The notes under the pieces were generated by a model. That model did not search any database and was not told the DNA's origin. It worked only from the letters and a program-made list of their open reading frames with translations. A stretch of 64,000 nucleotides of DNA from Sphingosinicella ginsenosidimutans (GTDB taxonomy: Bacteria; Pseudomonadota; Alphaproteobacteria; Sphingomonadales; Sphingomonadaceae). The DNA is taken from positions 620,001-684,000 of the forward strand of contig NZ_VOQQ01000001.1 in the NCBI RefSeq assembly GCF_007995055.1. The letters are read 5' to 3'. Both the position numbers and the translations under genes were made by a program. Shown here piece by piece: positions 27,545 through 36,136 of the stretch (its first letter is position 1; every line of letters begins with the position of its first letter).

Positions 27545-28834
27545 ATGTCCAACGAAACGATCAGCCGCCGTACCGTCCTCGCCACCTCGGCCGCCGCCGG
27601 GGCCGCCAGTCTGTTTCCAGCCGCGATCGCCGACGCCCAGGCGCCGGCAACCGTCAACCTAGATCATATCCGGCCGTTCCAGGTTCATTTCCCCGATGAA
27701 GCGCTCGACGATCTACGTCGGCGCGTGCGGGCGACCCGCTGGCCTTCGCGCGAAGTCGTGTCCGACGACAGTCAGGGGGTGCGGCTCGCGACGATCCAGG
27801 CACTCGCCCGGCATTGGGGCAGCGACTATGATTGGCGCCGTTGTGAGGCGCGATTGAACGCCGTGCCGAATTTCGTGACCGAAATCGACGGCGTCGACAT
27901 CCATTTCCTGCACGCCCGTTCGCGCCACGACGATGCGCTCCCGATCATCATCACCCATGGCTGGCCCGGATCGATCATCGAGCAGATGAAGATCATCGGC
28001 CCGCTCACCGATCCGACCGCTCATGGCGGCACTGCGGCCGACGCGTTCCACGTCGTCATCCCCTCGCTCCCCGGACATGGCTTTTCGGGGACGCCGACCG
28101 AGCTCGGCTGGGATCCGATCCGGATCGCCCGTGCCTGGGCGGTGCTGATGGAGCGGCTCGGCTACACCCGCTATGTCGCGCAGGGCGGCGACTGGGGAAA
28201 TGCGGTCACCGAGCAGATGGCGCTCCTCCGCCCGGCCGGCCTGGTCGGCATCCACACCAACATGCCGGCGACGCTGCCGGACAGCGTCTCGCAGGCGCTC
28301 GCAGCCGGCGGCCCCGCGCCCGCGGGCCTGTCCGCCGACGAACAATATGCCTGGAATCAGCTCGACGATTTCTGGAAGCACGGCCTCGCTTACGCACAGG
28401 AAATGGGGAACCGGCCCCAGACGCTCTACGCGCTCCAGGATTCGCCGGTCGGCCTCGCCGCGTGGATGATCGATCACGATATCCGCAGCTATCGGATGAT
28501 CGAGCGGGTCTTCGCCGGGGAGACCGAGGGGCTGACCCGCGACGACATCCTCGACAATGCGACGCTCTACTGGCTGACCGGCACCGCCGTCTCGTCCGCG
28601 CGCCTCTACTGGGAAAGCAAGCTCGCCTTTTTCGCACCCAAGGGCGTTCCGTTGCCGACCGCCGTCAGCGCCTTTCCCGACGAAATCTACACGGCCCCGA
28701 GAAGCTGGACCGAGCGCGCCTATCCGCACCTCATCCACTACAACCGCCTGCCGAGGGGTGGCCATTTCGCGGCGTGGGAACAGCCGGCCCTGCTCACCGC
28801 AGAGCTTCGCGACGGCTTCCGGTCGCTGCGCTGA
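27545..28834 (+). CDS. Exported epoxide hydrolase (EHN domain plus alpha/beta fold)
   Basis: This 429-residue protein has a Tat signal (SRRTVLATSAAAGAASLFP), the epoxide-hydrolase N-terminal domain (RPFQVHFPDEALDDLRRRV), and an alpha/beta-hydrolase core. HGWPGSIIE is the oxyanion region, GGDWGNAV holds the nucleophilic Asp, and NRLPRGGHFAAWEQP the catalytic His. It would hydrate epoxides in the periplasm, like juvenile-hormone or terpene-type epoxide hydrolases. GAAGGAGACC sits before the ATG at 27545; the frame extends upstream without homology. It is followed after 1 nt by a related hydrolase. Confidence 0.9.
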   Translation: MSNETISRRTVLATSAAAGAASLFPAAIADAQAPATVNLDHIRPFQVHFPDEALDDLRRRVRATRWPSREVVSDDSQGVRLATIQALARHWGSDYDWRRCEARLNAVPNFVTEIDGVDIHFLHARSRHDDALPIIITHGWPGSIIEQMKIIGPLTDPTAHGGTAADAFHVVIPSLPGHGFSGTPTELGWDPIRIARAWAVLMERLGYTRYVAQGGDWGNAVTEQMALLRPAGLVGIHTNMPATLPDSVSQALAAGGPAPAGLSADEQYAWNQLDDFWKHGLAYAQEMGNRPQTLYALQDSPVGLAAWMIDHDIRSYRMIERVFAGETEGLTRDDILDNATLYWLTGTAVSSARLYWESKLAFFAPKGVPLPTAVSAFPDEIYTAPRSWTERAYPHLIHYNRLPRGGHFAAWEQPALLTAELRDGFRSLR

Positions 28835-28835
28835 G

Positions 28836-29876
28836 ATGGCCGAGCGGATCGATCCGGACCGCCGCCGCCTGATCCGGGCGGCGGCCGGCGCGGCGCTTGG
28901 CGGGCTGGTCGCCGCGCCGGGCCTGGCCGCGGAGGCCGCGCCGGGCCTGGCCGCGGAGGCCGCTTCGGAGCCGGCCGCCTTCGGCTCGCCGAGGCGGATC
29001 GCGGCGGGCGCGCTGGATGTCGCCTATGTGGAGACCGGTCCGGCCCGCGGCCCGCCGGTGCTCCTCCTGCACGGCTGGCCTTACGACATCCACAGCTTCG
29101 CCGAGGCCGCGCCAATGCTCGCCGCCGCGGGCTACCGCGTGATCGTGCCCTATCTGCGCGGCTATGGCGACACGAGGTTTCGTGATCCGGCCTCGCCGCG
29201 CAACGGCCAGCCCGCAGCGCTCGCGGCGGACGCGATCGCGCTGCTCGATGCGCTCGGTATCTCCGGGGCGATCATTGCGGGCTTCGATTGGGGCGCCAGG
29301 ACCGCCAATGTCATCGCCGCGCTCCGGCCGGAGCGCTGCCGCGCGATGGTGTCGGTCAGCGGCTACCTGATCGGCAGCCAGGCGGCGAACGAGACGCCCC
29401 TGCCTCCCCGCGCCGAACTCGCCTGGTGGTATCAATATTATTTCGCGACCGAGCGCGGCCGGCGCGGCTATGAGCGCAACCGCAACGATTTCAACCGGCT
29501 CATCTGGCAGACCGCCTCGCCACGCTGGTCGTTCGATGATGCGACCTTCGCCCGCACCGCACAGTCGTTCGACAATCCGGACCATGTCGCGATCGTCATT
29601 CACAATTATCGCTGGCGGCTCGGCCTGGCCGAGGGTGAGGCGCGTTATGACGAAGATGAGCGCAGGCTCGCGCTCACGCCCGACATCCATGTTCCGACGA
29701 TCACGCTCGAAGGCGACGCGAACGGCGCTCCTCACCCCGATCCGGCCGCCTATGCCGCCAGGTTCCGCGGTCCATATCGCCATCGCCTGATCGAAGGCGG
29801 GATCGGCCACAACCTGCCGCAGGAGGCTCCGCGCGCGTTCTGCGACGCGGTGCGGGAGGCGGCGAGCCTCGCCTGA
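28836..29876 (+). CDS. Exported alpha/beta hydrolase (epoxide-hydrolase type)
   Basis: This 346-residue alpha/beta hydrolase has HGWPYDIHSF, GFDWGARTANV (Asp nucleophile as in epoxide hydrolases and haloalkane dehalogenases) and a late GGIGHNLPQEAP with the catalytic His. The N-terminus (RRRLIRAAAGAALGGLVAAP) is a Tat-like signal. Its ATG at 28836 lies 1 nt after the stop of the preceding epoxide hydrolase, so they form an operon. A 24-bp tandem duplication in the signal peptide repeats its cleavage-site region. Confidence 0.83.
   Translation: MAERIDPDRRRLIRAAAGAALGGLVAAPGLAAEAAPGLAAEAASEPAAFGSPRRIAAGALDVAYVETGPARGPPVLLLHGWPYDIHSFAEAAPMLAAAGYRVIVPYLRGYGDTRFRDPASPRNGQPAALAADAIALLDALGISGAIIAGFDWGARTANVIAALRPERCRAMVSVSGYLIGSQAANETPLPPRAELAWWYQYYFATERGRRGYERNRNDFNRLIWQTASPRWSFDDATFARTAQSFDNPDHVAIVIHNYRWRLGLAEGEARYDEDERRLALTPDIHVPTITLEGDANGAPHPDPAAYAARFRGPYRHRLIEGGIGHNLPQEAPRAFCDAVREAASLA
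28911..28958 (+). repeat. 24-bp perfect tandem repeat in a signal peptide
   Basis: A 24-bp unit starting GCCGCGCCGGGCCTGG is repeated twice without mismatch (28911-28934, 28935-28958). It encodes two copies of AAPGLAAE at the end of the signal peptide, so the AxA-type cleavage site is present twice. The copies are identical at the DNA level, pointing to a recent slippage event. Confidence 0.85.
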
Positions 29877-29901
29877 CCCGATCCCGGGCAAGGAGCCCGG
29901 T

Positions 29902-29916
29902 TGACGTTTACGTAAA
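29902..29916 (+). promoter_or_regulatory. TGACGTTTACGTAAA operator candidate (FadJ-type gene)
   Basis: The same 15-mer found before the acyl-CoA dehydrogenase at 20066-21229 occurs here, 33 bases before the FadJ-type ATG and in the same orientation relative to the gene. With one more base it begins TTGACG, which could double as a -35 box, the position bound by MerR-family activators or repressors. Confidence 0.65.
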
Positions 29917-29949
29917 GAGGCGGCATCGCGGAGGCGAAGGGAGACTCCG

Positions 29950-32013
29950 ATGAGCCCGATTTCCACCAAGATCCATGGCGACATCCTGATCGTCGAGGCG
30001 AACAATCCGCCGGTCAACGCGCTCGGCCACGCGGTGCGCGAGGGGCTGGTCAAGGCGATCGAGGCGGCCGATGCCAAGGAGGCGGTGAAAGCGGTCGTCA
30101 TCATCGGCCTCGGCCAGACCTTCTTCGCCGGCGCGGACATCAGCGAATTCGGCACCCCCAAGGCCTTCGCGCAGCCGGTGCTGCCGCAGGTCGTCGACAT
30201 CATCGAAAATTGCACCAAGCCGGTGGTCGCCGCGGTCCACGGCACGGCGCTCGGCGGCGGGCTCGAGGTCGCGCTCGCCTGTCATTATCGAGTCGCCGTC
30301 CCTTCCGCGAAGTTCGGCGTCCCGGAGGTGAAGCTCGGCATCCTGCCCGGCGCCGGCGGGACGCAGCGCCTGCCGCGCGTCGCCGGCGTCGCGAAGGCGC
30401 TGGAAATGGCGACGAGCGGCAATCCGATCGGGGCGAAGGAGGCGCATGACATCGGCCTCGTCGATCGGCTGATCGAGGGCGATCTGGAACAACATGCCGT
30501 CGCGTTCGCCGAGGAGGTGCGCGCCATCCGCCCGCTCCCCAAATCGAGCGAGCGCGACGACAAGCTCGCCGAGGCGCGCGCAAATCCGGCCCTGTTCGAC
30601 GATTTCCGCAAGGCGAACGCGAAGAAGTTCCGCGGCTTCGACGCACCCGAGGCGGTCATAAAGTCGATCGAGGCGGCAGTGGCCAAACCCTATGCCGAAG
30701 GCGTGCTCGACGAGCGCAAGCTGTTCATGGAGCTGATGAGCGGCACCCAAGCGAAGGCGCAGCAATATTTCTTCTTCGCCGAGCGCAAGGCCGCGAAGAT
30801 CGAGGGGCTGCCGGAGGACACCCGCCCGCGCGACATTCGCAAGGTCGGCGTGATCGGTGCCGGCACGATGGGCGGCGGGATCAGCATGAACTTCCTGTCC
30901 GCCGGGATCCCGGTCACGATCGTCGAGACGACGCAGGAGGCGCTCGATCGCGGCACCGGCATCATGCTGAAGAATTACGAGGCGACCGCCGCCAAGGGCC
31001 GGATGACCGCCGAGCAGGTGGGCCAGGCGATGGCGCTGCTGACGCCGACGCTCGATCTGAATGCGCTCGCCGATTGCGACCTCATCATCGAGGCGGTGTT
31101 CGAGAATATGGACGTGAAGAAGGAGATCTTCACGAAGCTCGACGCCATCGCCAGGGCCGGCGCGATCCTCGCCTCCAACACCTCCTATCTCTCGATCGAC
31201 GAGATCGCCGCGACGACGAAGCGGCCCCAGGACGTGCTCGGCCTCCATTTCTTCTCGCCGGCCAATGTGATGAAGCTGCTGGAGGTCGTGCGCGGCGCGA
31301 AGACCGCGCCGGACGTGCTGGTCACCGCGATGCAGCTCGCCAAGCGGATCAGGAAGGTCGCCGTCGTCGCCGGCGTCACCTATGGCTTCATCGGCAACCG
31401 GATGCTGATGCCGCGGCAGCTCCAGGCCAACCAGCTCCTTCTGGAAGGCGCGAGCCCGGAGCAGATCGACCGCGTCCATGTCGAATTCGGGATGCCGATG
31501 GGCCCGTTCCAGATGGCCGATCTCGCCGGCGTCGATATCGGCTGGCACCGCGATCCCAACCGGATCGAGAATATCCGCGACAAGCTCGCCGCCCTGGGCC
31601 GCTGGGGCCAGAAGAAGGGCGCCGGCTATTATGATTATGACGAGAAGCGCCGGCCGACCCCCTCCCCCGTCGTCGCAGAGGTGATCGACGAATGGCGCAA
31701 GAAGACGGGCACGGAGCAGCGCGAGATCACCGACCAGGAGATCATCGAGCGCACGCTCTACACGATGGTGAACGAAGGCGCGCTGATCCTGGAAGGCGGC
31801 TTCGCCCAGCGCGCGTCGGACATCGATGTGGTGTGGGTCTACGGCTATGGCTGGCCGGTCTATCGCGGCGGCCCGATGTTCTGGGCGGATACCGAGGGCC
31901 TGGCGAAGATCGTCGAGGGCCTGAAGCGCCAGCAGCCCCGGCTCGGGCCGGACTTCAGGCTGTCCAGCCTGCTCGTCTCGAAAGCGGAGGCCGGGGAGAA
32001 GCTCACCCGATGA
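29950..32013 (+). CDS. Bifunctional enoyl-CoA hydratase/3-hydroxyacyl-CoA dehydrogenase
   Basis: This 687-residue beta-oxidation enzyme joins an N-terminal crotonase domain to a 3-hydroxyacyl-CoA dehydrogenase. The hydratase has the two catalytic glutamates in [14 protein letters not shown] and [16 protein letters not shown]. The dehydrogenase has the NAD loop [15 protein letters not shown] near residue 300, the catalytic His in [16 protein letters not shown], and a second C-terminal dimerisation domain. It matches the FadJ/FadN-like peroxisomal-type multifunctional enzyme. AGGCGAAGGGAGA precedes the ATG. A shared operator motif links it to the acyl-CoA dehydrogenase pair. Confidence 0.95.
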   Translation: MSPISTKIHGDILIVEANNPPVNALGHAVREGLVKAIEAADAKEAVKAVVIIGLGQTFFAGADISEFGTPKAFAQPVLPQVVDIIENCTKPVVAAVHGTALGGGLEVALACHYRVAVPSAKFGVPEVKLGILPGAGGTQRLPRVAGVAKALEMATSGNPIGAKEAHDIGLVDRLIEGDLEQHAVAFAEEVRAIRPLPKSSERDDKLAEARANPALFDDFRKANAKKFRGFDAPEAVIKSIEAAVAKPYAEGVLDERKLFMELMSGTQAKAQQYFFFAERKAAKIEGLPEDTRPRDIRKVGVIGAGTMGGGISMNFLSAGIPVTIVETTQEALDRGTGIMLKNYEATAAKGRMTAEQVGQAMALLTPTLDLNALADCDLIIEAVFENMDVKKEIFTKLDAIARAGAILASNTSYLSIDEIAATTKRPQDVLGLHFFSPANVMKLLEVVRGAKTAPDVLVTAMQLAKRIRKVAVVAGVTYGFIGNRMLMPRQLQANQLLLEGASPEQIDRVHVEFGMPMGPFQMADLAGVDIGWHRDPNRIENIRDKLAALGRWGQKKGAGYYDYDEKRRPTPSPVVAEVIDEWRKKTGTEQREITDQEIIERTLYTMVNEGALILEGGFAQRASDIDVVWVYGYGWPVYRGGPMFWADTEGLAKIVEGLKRQQPRLGPDFRLSSLLVSKAEAGEKLTR

Positions 32014-32462
32014 GGCGCGCCCTCCTCCTGCCGCTGCTCTTCCTGGCGGCCGCGGCTGCCCAGCCCGCGCCCGATCGCTCGGCCGACGAGGCCGCGATCC
32101 GCCATGTGATCGCCGACATGGAGGCGGCGTGGAACCGCGGCGATTTCCGCGGCTACATGGAAGGCTTCGAAAATCCCGGCGTGATCTTCGTCTCGCGCGG
32201 CCGGATCCAGGACGGGTGGCAGGGCACGCTCGATCATTACGTCCGCGATTATGGCGGCGATCCCGCCCGGCGCGGCCGGCTTCATTTCTGGGATATCCGC
32301 ATCGAGATGCTGAGCGACGATGCCGCCCAGCTCGTCAGCCGATACCGGCTCGACGGCGGCGATCACCCCCAGGAGGGCATCAACACCCGGCTGATGCGCA
32401 AGGTGGACGGGCGCTGGGTGATCGCCCTCAATCATGTGAGCTCGATCGAGCCGGCCCACTGA
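32010..32462 (+). CDS. Exported NTF2-like (DUF4440) protein
   Basis: This 150-residue protein has a signal peptide ([15 protein letters not shown]) and an NTF2-like cone fold ([20 protein letters not shown], then [18 protein letters not shown]). Such SnoaL/DUF4440 proteins can be ligand-binding or weak hydrolases. Its ATG overlaps the FadJ-type stop codon (ATGA), so it is translationally coupled to that gene. Function unknown. Confidence 0.8.
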   Translation: MRRALLLPLLFLAAAAAQPAPDRSADEAAIRHVIADMEAAWNRGDFRGYMEGFENPGVIFVSRGRIQDGWQGTLDHYVRDYGGDPARRGRLHFWDIRIEMLSDDAAQLVSRYRLDGGDHPQEGINTRLMRKVDGRWVIALNHVSSIEPAH

Positions 32463-32468
32463 TCCCGG

Positions 32469-33554
32469 CTACGAGCCATCACCCGGTCGCTCCGTCCGGC
32501 GCAGCAGATCGACGAGCTGGTCCTTCCAGAATCGCGCCCAGGTATGGGTGCCGTGGCCGTGCGTGTCTGCGCTGGCCGGCACGAGGACGTAGCGCGCGGT
32601 CGGCATCCGCCCCGCCGCGCGCTCGGCGATGCCGTAGCCGGGCGGGTTGATGAAATCGTCGGCGCTGTTGACCCAGGTCATCGGCACCCGGATCGCCTCC
32701 AGCCGCGGCGAGGGATCGTAATTCCGCGAGGCATCGAGCTGATAGATGAGATCGTTGGCGTCGAGCTGGGTCACGGCCTGGTCGATGCGCTGGTCGATAT
32801 AGGCGTTGGCGGCGTCCCGCGTCGGATATTCGCGCTGCAGCCAAAGCGGCGCCATGCCGGCGATCTGAAGGACGGTCGCGGCGGTGCGCAGGCCGGCGAG
32901 CGGCTCGGTGCGGTAATCGCCGCCCTGCCAGGCCGGATCGTGCCGGATCCCCTGAATTGCCGCCTCGCGCCACATCCGGTTGTGCCCGGCAAGCTGCACC
33001 GGAAGGCACGCCATCGGCATCGCCGCCCGCGCGAAATCGGGATGCGCCTCGGCCCACACGAAAATGTGCATGCAGCCCATCGACGTGCCCATGGCGAGCC
33101 GCAACTGCCCGACATGAAGCGCCGCGAGCATCTGCCGCTGCGCCTCGACCATGTCGTCATAATCATAGGCCGGGAAACGCATCCGCATCCCGTCGCTCGG
33201 CTTGGACGAGAGGCCGTGGCCGATATTGTCGGGAAGGATGATGTAATAATGGCGGATGTCGAGCGGTTGGCCCGGCCCGAACAATTCGTCGGCGAACTGG
33301 GGCGCGAGGAACTGCCGCCCGGTGCCGCCCGTGCCGTGCAGGATCATCACCGCGTTGTCGATCCGCCCCTGCCCGTCGCGGTGCGGCGCGCCGAGCGTCC
33401 AATAGTGGATGCGAAGCTGCGGCAGCACCGCACCCGATCCGAAGCGGAACCCGCGCAGCACCACGTCGCCACCCTGGAGCTGGCCGGCATAATCCGTCTG
33501 CGCCACGGCGGGCGCTGCGAGACAGGCGAGAAACAGCAGAACCAGCCAGCGCAT
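32469..33554 (-). CDS. Exported alpha/beta hydrolase, MetX-like
   Basis: This 361-residue protein has a signal peptide (RWLVLLFLACLAAPAVAQ) and a core like homoserine acetyltransferase-family hydrolases: HGTGGTGRQFL, PDNIGHGLSSKP, the nucleophile elbow MGTSMGCMH, and a late HGHGTHTWA with the catalytic His. True MetX is cytoplasmic, so this is a secreted relative of unknown substrate. I chose the ATG at 33554 with GAAGGAGGTCTGG upstream. It converges on the NTF2-like gene. Confidence 0.85.
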   Translation of the reverse strand: MRWLVLLFLACLAAPAVAQTDYAGQLQGGDVVLRGFRFGSGAVLPQLRIHYWTLGAPHRDGQGRIDNAVMILHGTGGTGRQFLAPQFADELFGPGQPLDIRHYYIILPDNIGHGLSSKPSDGMRMRFPAYDYDDMVEAQRQMLAALHVGQLRLAMGTSMGCMHIFVWAEAHPDFARAAMPMACLPVQLAGHNRMWREAAIQGIRHDPAWQGGDYRTEPLAGLRTAATVLQIAGMAPLWLQREYPTRDAANAYIDQRIDQAVTQLDANDLIYQLDASRNYDPSPRLEAIRVPMTWVNSADDFINPPGYGIAERAAGRMPTARYVLVPASADTHGHGTHTWARFWKDQLVDLLRRTERPGDGS

Positions 33555-33607
33555 CCAGACCTCCTTCTTCCCCGATCGCGGCGACGCCCGCGGCGCCGCC
33601 GGTCCTG

Positions 33608-33946
33608 TCACCCGGCGAACGCCTCCGCATAGGCCGCGGGGCTGAAGCCGAGCAGCCGGCGATCCCCGAGATCGAGCAGCGGCCGTTTGATCATCGAGGG
33701 CTGCGCCAGCATCAGCGCGATCGCCTTGCCCTCGTCCAGCCCAGCCTTCTCGGAGTCCGGGAGCTTGCGGAATGTGGTGCCGGCGCGGTTCAGCAGCTTC
33801 TCCCACCCGAGTTCACGTGCCCAGCCGGCAAGCCGGTCCCGGTCGATCCCCGCCGTCTTGTAATCATGGAAATCATAAGCGACGCCGCGCGCGTCGAGCC
33901 AGGCGCGCGCCTTCTTGACCCTGTCGCAATTGCGGATGCCGTACAT
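33608..33946 (-). CDS. ArsC/Spx-family protein
   Basis: This protein of about 112 residues has the thioredoxin-like ArsC/YffB fold. The N-terminal MYGIRNCDRVKKARAWLDA carries a single cysteine (Cx2V, no CxxC), and KRPLLDLGDRRLLGFSP is the conserved C-terminal part. Such proteins are glutathione-dependent reductase relatives of unclear role. GGAGGA lies exactly 9 bases before the ATG at 33946, which I prefer to the ATGs at 33955 and 33970. Confidence 0.85.
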   Translation of the reverse strand: MYGIRNCDRVKKARAWLDARGVAYDFHDYKTAGIDRDRLAGWARELGWEKLLNRAGTTFRKLPDSEKAGLDEGKAIALMLAQPSMIKRPLLDLGDRRLLGFSPAAYAEAFAG

Positions 33947-34003
33947 GGTGACCATTCCTCCATCTGGCACAGGGTCTCCCCCATCCGAAAGGAAAATTTC
34001 TCC

Positions 34004-34051
34004 GACATGATGTTCGTTATATTTGACATCATGTCCGGTTCGGACTACCCA
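34004..34051 (+). promoter_or_regulatory. Operator-promoter candidate with perfect inverted repeat
   Basis: GACATGATGT (34004-34013) and ACATCATGTC (34026-34035) form a perfect 10-bp inverted repeat with a 12-bp spacer, half-sites two helical turns apart. The right arm overlaps TTGACA (34023-34028), a consensus -35; a TACCCA -10 candidate follows at 34046-34051 after 17 bases. The downstream operon encodes a membrane protein and an XRE-type regulator, so this is a likely autoregulated promoter. Confidence 0.6.
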
Positions 34052-34086
34052 AAGTTATGACTCATGGACATTGAGGGATGTAACGA

Positions 34087-34515
34087 ATGGCCTTCCGGGA
34101 AAAGATTGCGTGGCTCACGCTGGTCACCATGCTCATCGCCTACGGCGCCTATTTCGGTCTCGTCGGGCCCGCCTTCGGCTTTGGCCGGGACAAACTCGTG
34201 GACATCATCGTCTCGTTCGGGCTGGTCGCCGCGGCGCAGGCGGTCGCGATGATCCTTGGCAGCATCCTGCTTGCGATCTTGGCGCGGCGCGAGGCCAATG
34301 CGCGCCCGGACGAGCGCGACCGGGCGATCGAGCGGCGCGGCGCGTCCCTCGCTTATTATGTGCTGATCTGCGGCATGATCCTGGTCGGGATCGTGATGCC
34401 GTTCAGCGAGGCGCCGTGGAAGATCATCAACGCCGCGCTCGCCGCGATCGTGATCGCCGAGGCGGTGCATCACGGCTCCGTCCTTTTGAGCTATCGGCGC
34501 GGCTGGCATGGCTAG
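34087..34515 (+). CDS. Four-helix membrane protein paired with XRE regulator
   Basis: This 142-residue protein has four hydrophobic segments (around [19 protein letters not shown], a second near residues 39-65, [17 protein letters not shown] and [20 protein letters not shown]) and a charged loop with [13 protein letters not shown]. It is followed, with an 8-bp overlap, by a small HTH regulator. Such membrane-protein/XRE pairs are common in alphaproteobacteria; the function is not known. Confidence 0.75.
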   Translation: MAFREKIAWLTLVTMLIAYGAYFGLVGPAFGFGRDKLVDIIVSFGLVAAAQAVAMILGSILLAILARREANARPDERDRAIERRGASLAYYVLICGMILVGIVMPFSEAPWKIINAALAAIVIAEAVHHGSVLLSYRRGWHG

Positions 34516-34750
34516 GCGCGTCCTCACCAACCGGATCCGCACGCTTCGCTTCCTCGCCGGCGAGATGACGCAGGCGGAGCTCGGCGAACGGATCGGCGTC
34601 ACCCGCCAGACCGTCGCGGCGATCGAGCAGGGCAAATATTCGCCGACGCTGGAAACCGCCTTCCGCATCGCCGACGTGTTCGGCGTGACGCTCGACGAGG
34701 TGTTCGCATGGGGCGAAGCGGGCGCGCCGAACGCGCCGCGCCCGGATTAA
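34508..34750 (+). CDS. XRE-family HTH regulator, 80 aa
   Basis: An 80-residue protein made almost only of a helix-turn-helix: [33 protein letters not shown] (quoted in part) is the classic Cro/C1 pattern. It resembles the YozG/YgzD group of tiny regulators found next to small membrane proteins. It overlaps the membrane protein gene by 8 bases and probably binds the inverted repeat at 34004-34035. Its stop overlaps that of the converging tag gene. Confidence 0.88.
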   Translation: MARRVLTNRIRTLRFLAGEMTQAELGERIGVTRQTVAAIEQGKYSPTLETAFRIADVFGVTLDEVFAWGEAGAPNAPRPD

Positions 34751-35337
34751 AGCGGGCGACCGTCCATCACGGCATCGCGCCGGAAGCAGGTTTCGGCATG
34801 GTCGTTGACGATGCCGACCGCCTGCATCCAGGCGTAGACGATCACCGGCCCCACGAACTTGAACCCGCGCCGTTTCAGCTCGCGCGAGATCGTCTCTGAC
34901 AGGGGCGTCTTCGCCGGAAAGCTCCGGCCGTCGCCCGTCACCACGCGGCCATCGGTGAACCCCCAGCAGAAGGCGGCGAAATCCTCGCCCGCCGCCTCCA
35001 TCTCGCAATAGATCCGCGCCGCGTGGATCGTCGATTCGATCTTCGCGCGCGAACGGATGATGCCCGGATCGGCAAGGAGGCGCGCGACATCGGCTTCGTC
35101 ATAGCGCGCCACGTTCCGCGGGACGAAGCCGTCAAAGGCGGCGCGGAACGCCTCGCGCTTGCGCAGCACCGTGATCCAGGCGAGCCCCGCCTGGAACCCG
35201 TCGAGCATCAGCTTTTCCCACAGCGCCCGCGAATCGCGCTCGGGCACGCCCCATTCGGCGTCATGATAAGCGCGCATCAGCGGATCGCCGGCGGCCCAGG
35301 CGCAGCGCGCGCCGGCATGACGATCGTCCGGCGTCAC
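34747..35337 (-). CDS. tag: DNA-3-methyladenine glycosylase I
   Basis: Tag removes 3-methyladenine from alkylated DNA. The 196-residue protein has the family features [37 protein letters not shown], the helix-hairpin region, and [20 protein letters not shown] followed by the zinc-binding C-terminal His/Cys. The start is GTG at 35337, overlapping the upstream stop (GTGA), which indicates coupling. It is the last gene of an AraC-VOC-DUF1801-tag operon. Confidence 0.92.
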   Translation of the reverse strand: MTPDDRHAGARCAWAAGDPLMRAYHDAEWGVPERDSRALWEKLMLDGFQAGLAWITVLRKREAFRAAFDGFVPRNVARYDEADVARLLADPGIIRSRAKIESTIHAARIYCEMEAAGEDFAAFCWGFTDGRVVTGDGRSFPAKTPLSETISRELKRRGFKFVGPVIVYAWMQAVGIVNDHAETCFRRDAVMDGRPL

Positions 35338-35723
35338 CGGTTCGCGGCGACGGCCGCGCGCACCAGCGCCGCGAGCGCCGTCTCGTCCACCTCGTCGCCT
35401 TCGAAAAAGTCGATCGCGCGCCGCGTGCCGCCGTCGAGGCTCGCATTGAACAGGCCCGCAGGATCGTCGAGCGACGCGCCGCGCATGAAGGTGAGCTTCA
35501 CCTTGTCGCGATAGGTTTCGCCCGTGCACAGGATGCCGTGATGCTCCCAGATCGGCACGCCCGCCGGGTTGGAGGGCTTGCGCCACTTCACCGTCTCGAC
35601 GATCGCCGGATCGGCCGCGCGGATGATCCGCCGCAGCCGCGCCAGCATCTCGCCACGCCAGTCCCCGAGCGATGCGATCTTCGCATCGATCAGCGCGGAG
35701 GCGCTTTCTTCGGCCATGTTCAT
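35334..35723 (-). CDS. DUF1801 domain protein
   Basis: This protein of about 129 residues has the DUF1801 fold: LARLRRIIRAADPAIVETVKWRKPSNPAGVPIWEHHGILC (quoted in part as ADPAIVETVKWRKPS and WEHHGILCTGETYRDKV) and a late IDFFEGDEVDE. The molecular function of this YdhG-like family is not established. The ATG at 35723 overlaps the VOC stop (ATGA); a second ATG at 35717 is possible. It is coupled to genes for a glyoxalase-like protein and Tag. Confidence 0.83.
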   Translation of the reverse strand: MNMAEESASALIDAKIASLGDWRGEMLARLRRIIRAADPAIVETVKWRKPSNPAGVPIWEHHGILCTGETYRDKVKLTFMRGASLDDPAGLFNASLDGGTRRAIDFFEGDEVDETALAALVRAAVAANR

Positions 35724-36136
35724 CCTTTCTCCGGCCGGGCCTGGATCATCTTCCACCCATTGCCTGACGGATCGCGGAAACCCGCGTCCACCGTGCCATA
35801 GCGATCGACCGGCGGCTGTGTAAATTCGACCCCGGCCGCCTTCATCCTCTCATAGGCGGCGCGGCAATCGTCGACGATCAGGACGAGCGGCGGCATCGCC
35901 CCCTTCGCAACAAGCTCGCGCACCTGTTCCACGGTCGCCGGATCGAGCATCGGCGCCTGCGGCGTGAACAGGCCCAGCTGGAAGAAGGGCTGATCGGGAT
36001 GGCGGACGGTGAGCCATCGGAAATCGCCGTTCCTCACGTCGGCATCGATCGAAAAGCCGAGCTTGTTCACATAGAAATCGACGGCCTCGTCCTGATCGCG
36101 GACATAGATGCCGGCCACCTGCACACCCTGGGTCAT
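35720..36136 (-). CDS. VOC (glyoxalase/bleomycin resistance) family protein
   Basis: This 138-residue protein has the paired beta-alpha-beta-beta-beta pattern of the VOC superfamily: VQVAGIYVRDQDEAVDFYVNKLGF then VDRYGTVDAGFRDPSGNGWKMIQ (both quoted in part). The final DPSGNGW is typical. Members bind metal and act on glyoxals or resist antibiotics. The start codon overlaps the AraC stop (ATGA), so it is coupled in the operon. Confidence 0.88.
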   Translation of the reverse strand: MTQGVQVAGIYVRDQDEAVDFYVNKLGFSIDADVRNGDFRWLTVRHPDQPFFQLGLFTPQAPMLDPATVEQVRELVAKGAMPPLVLIVDDCRAAYERMKAAGVEFTQPPVDRYGTVDAGFRDPSGNGWKMIQARPEKG

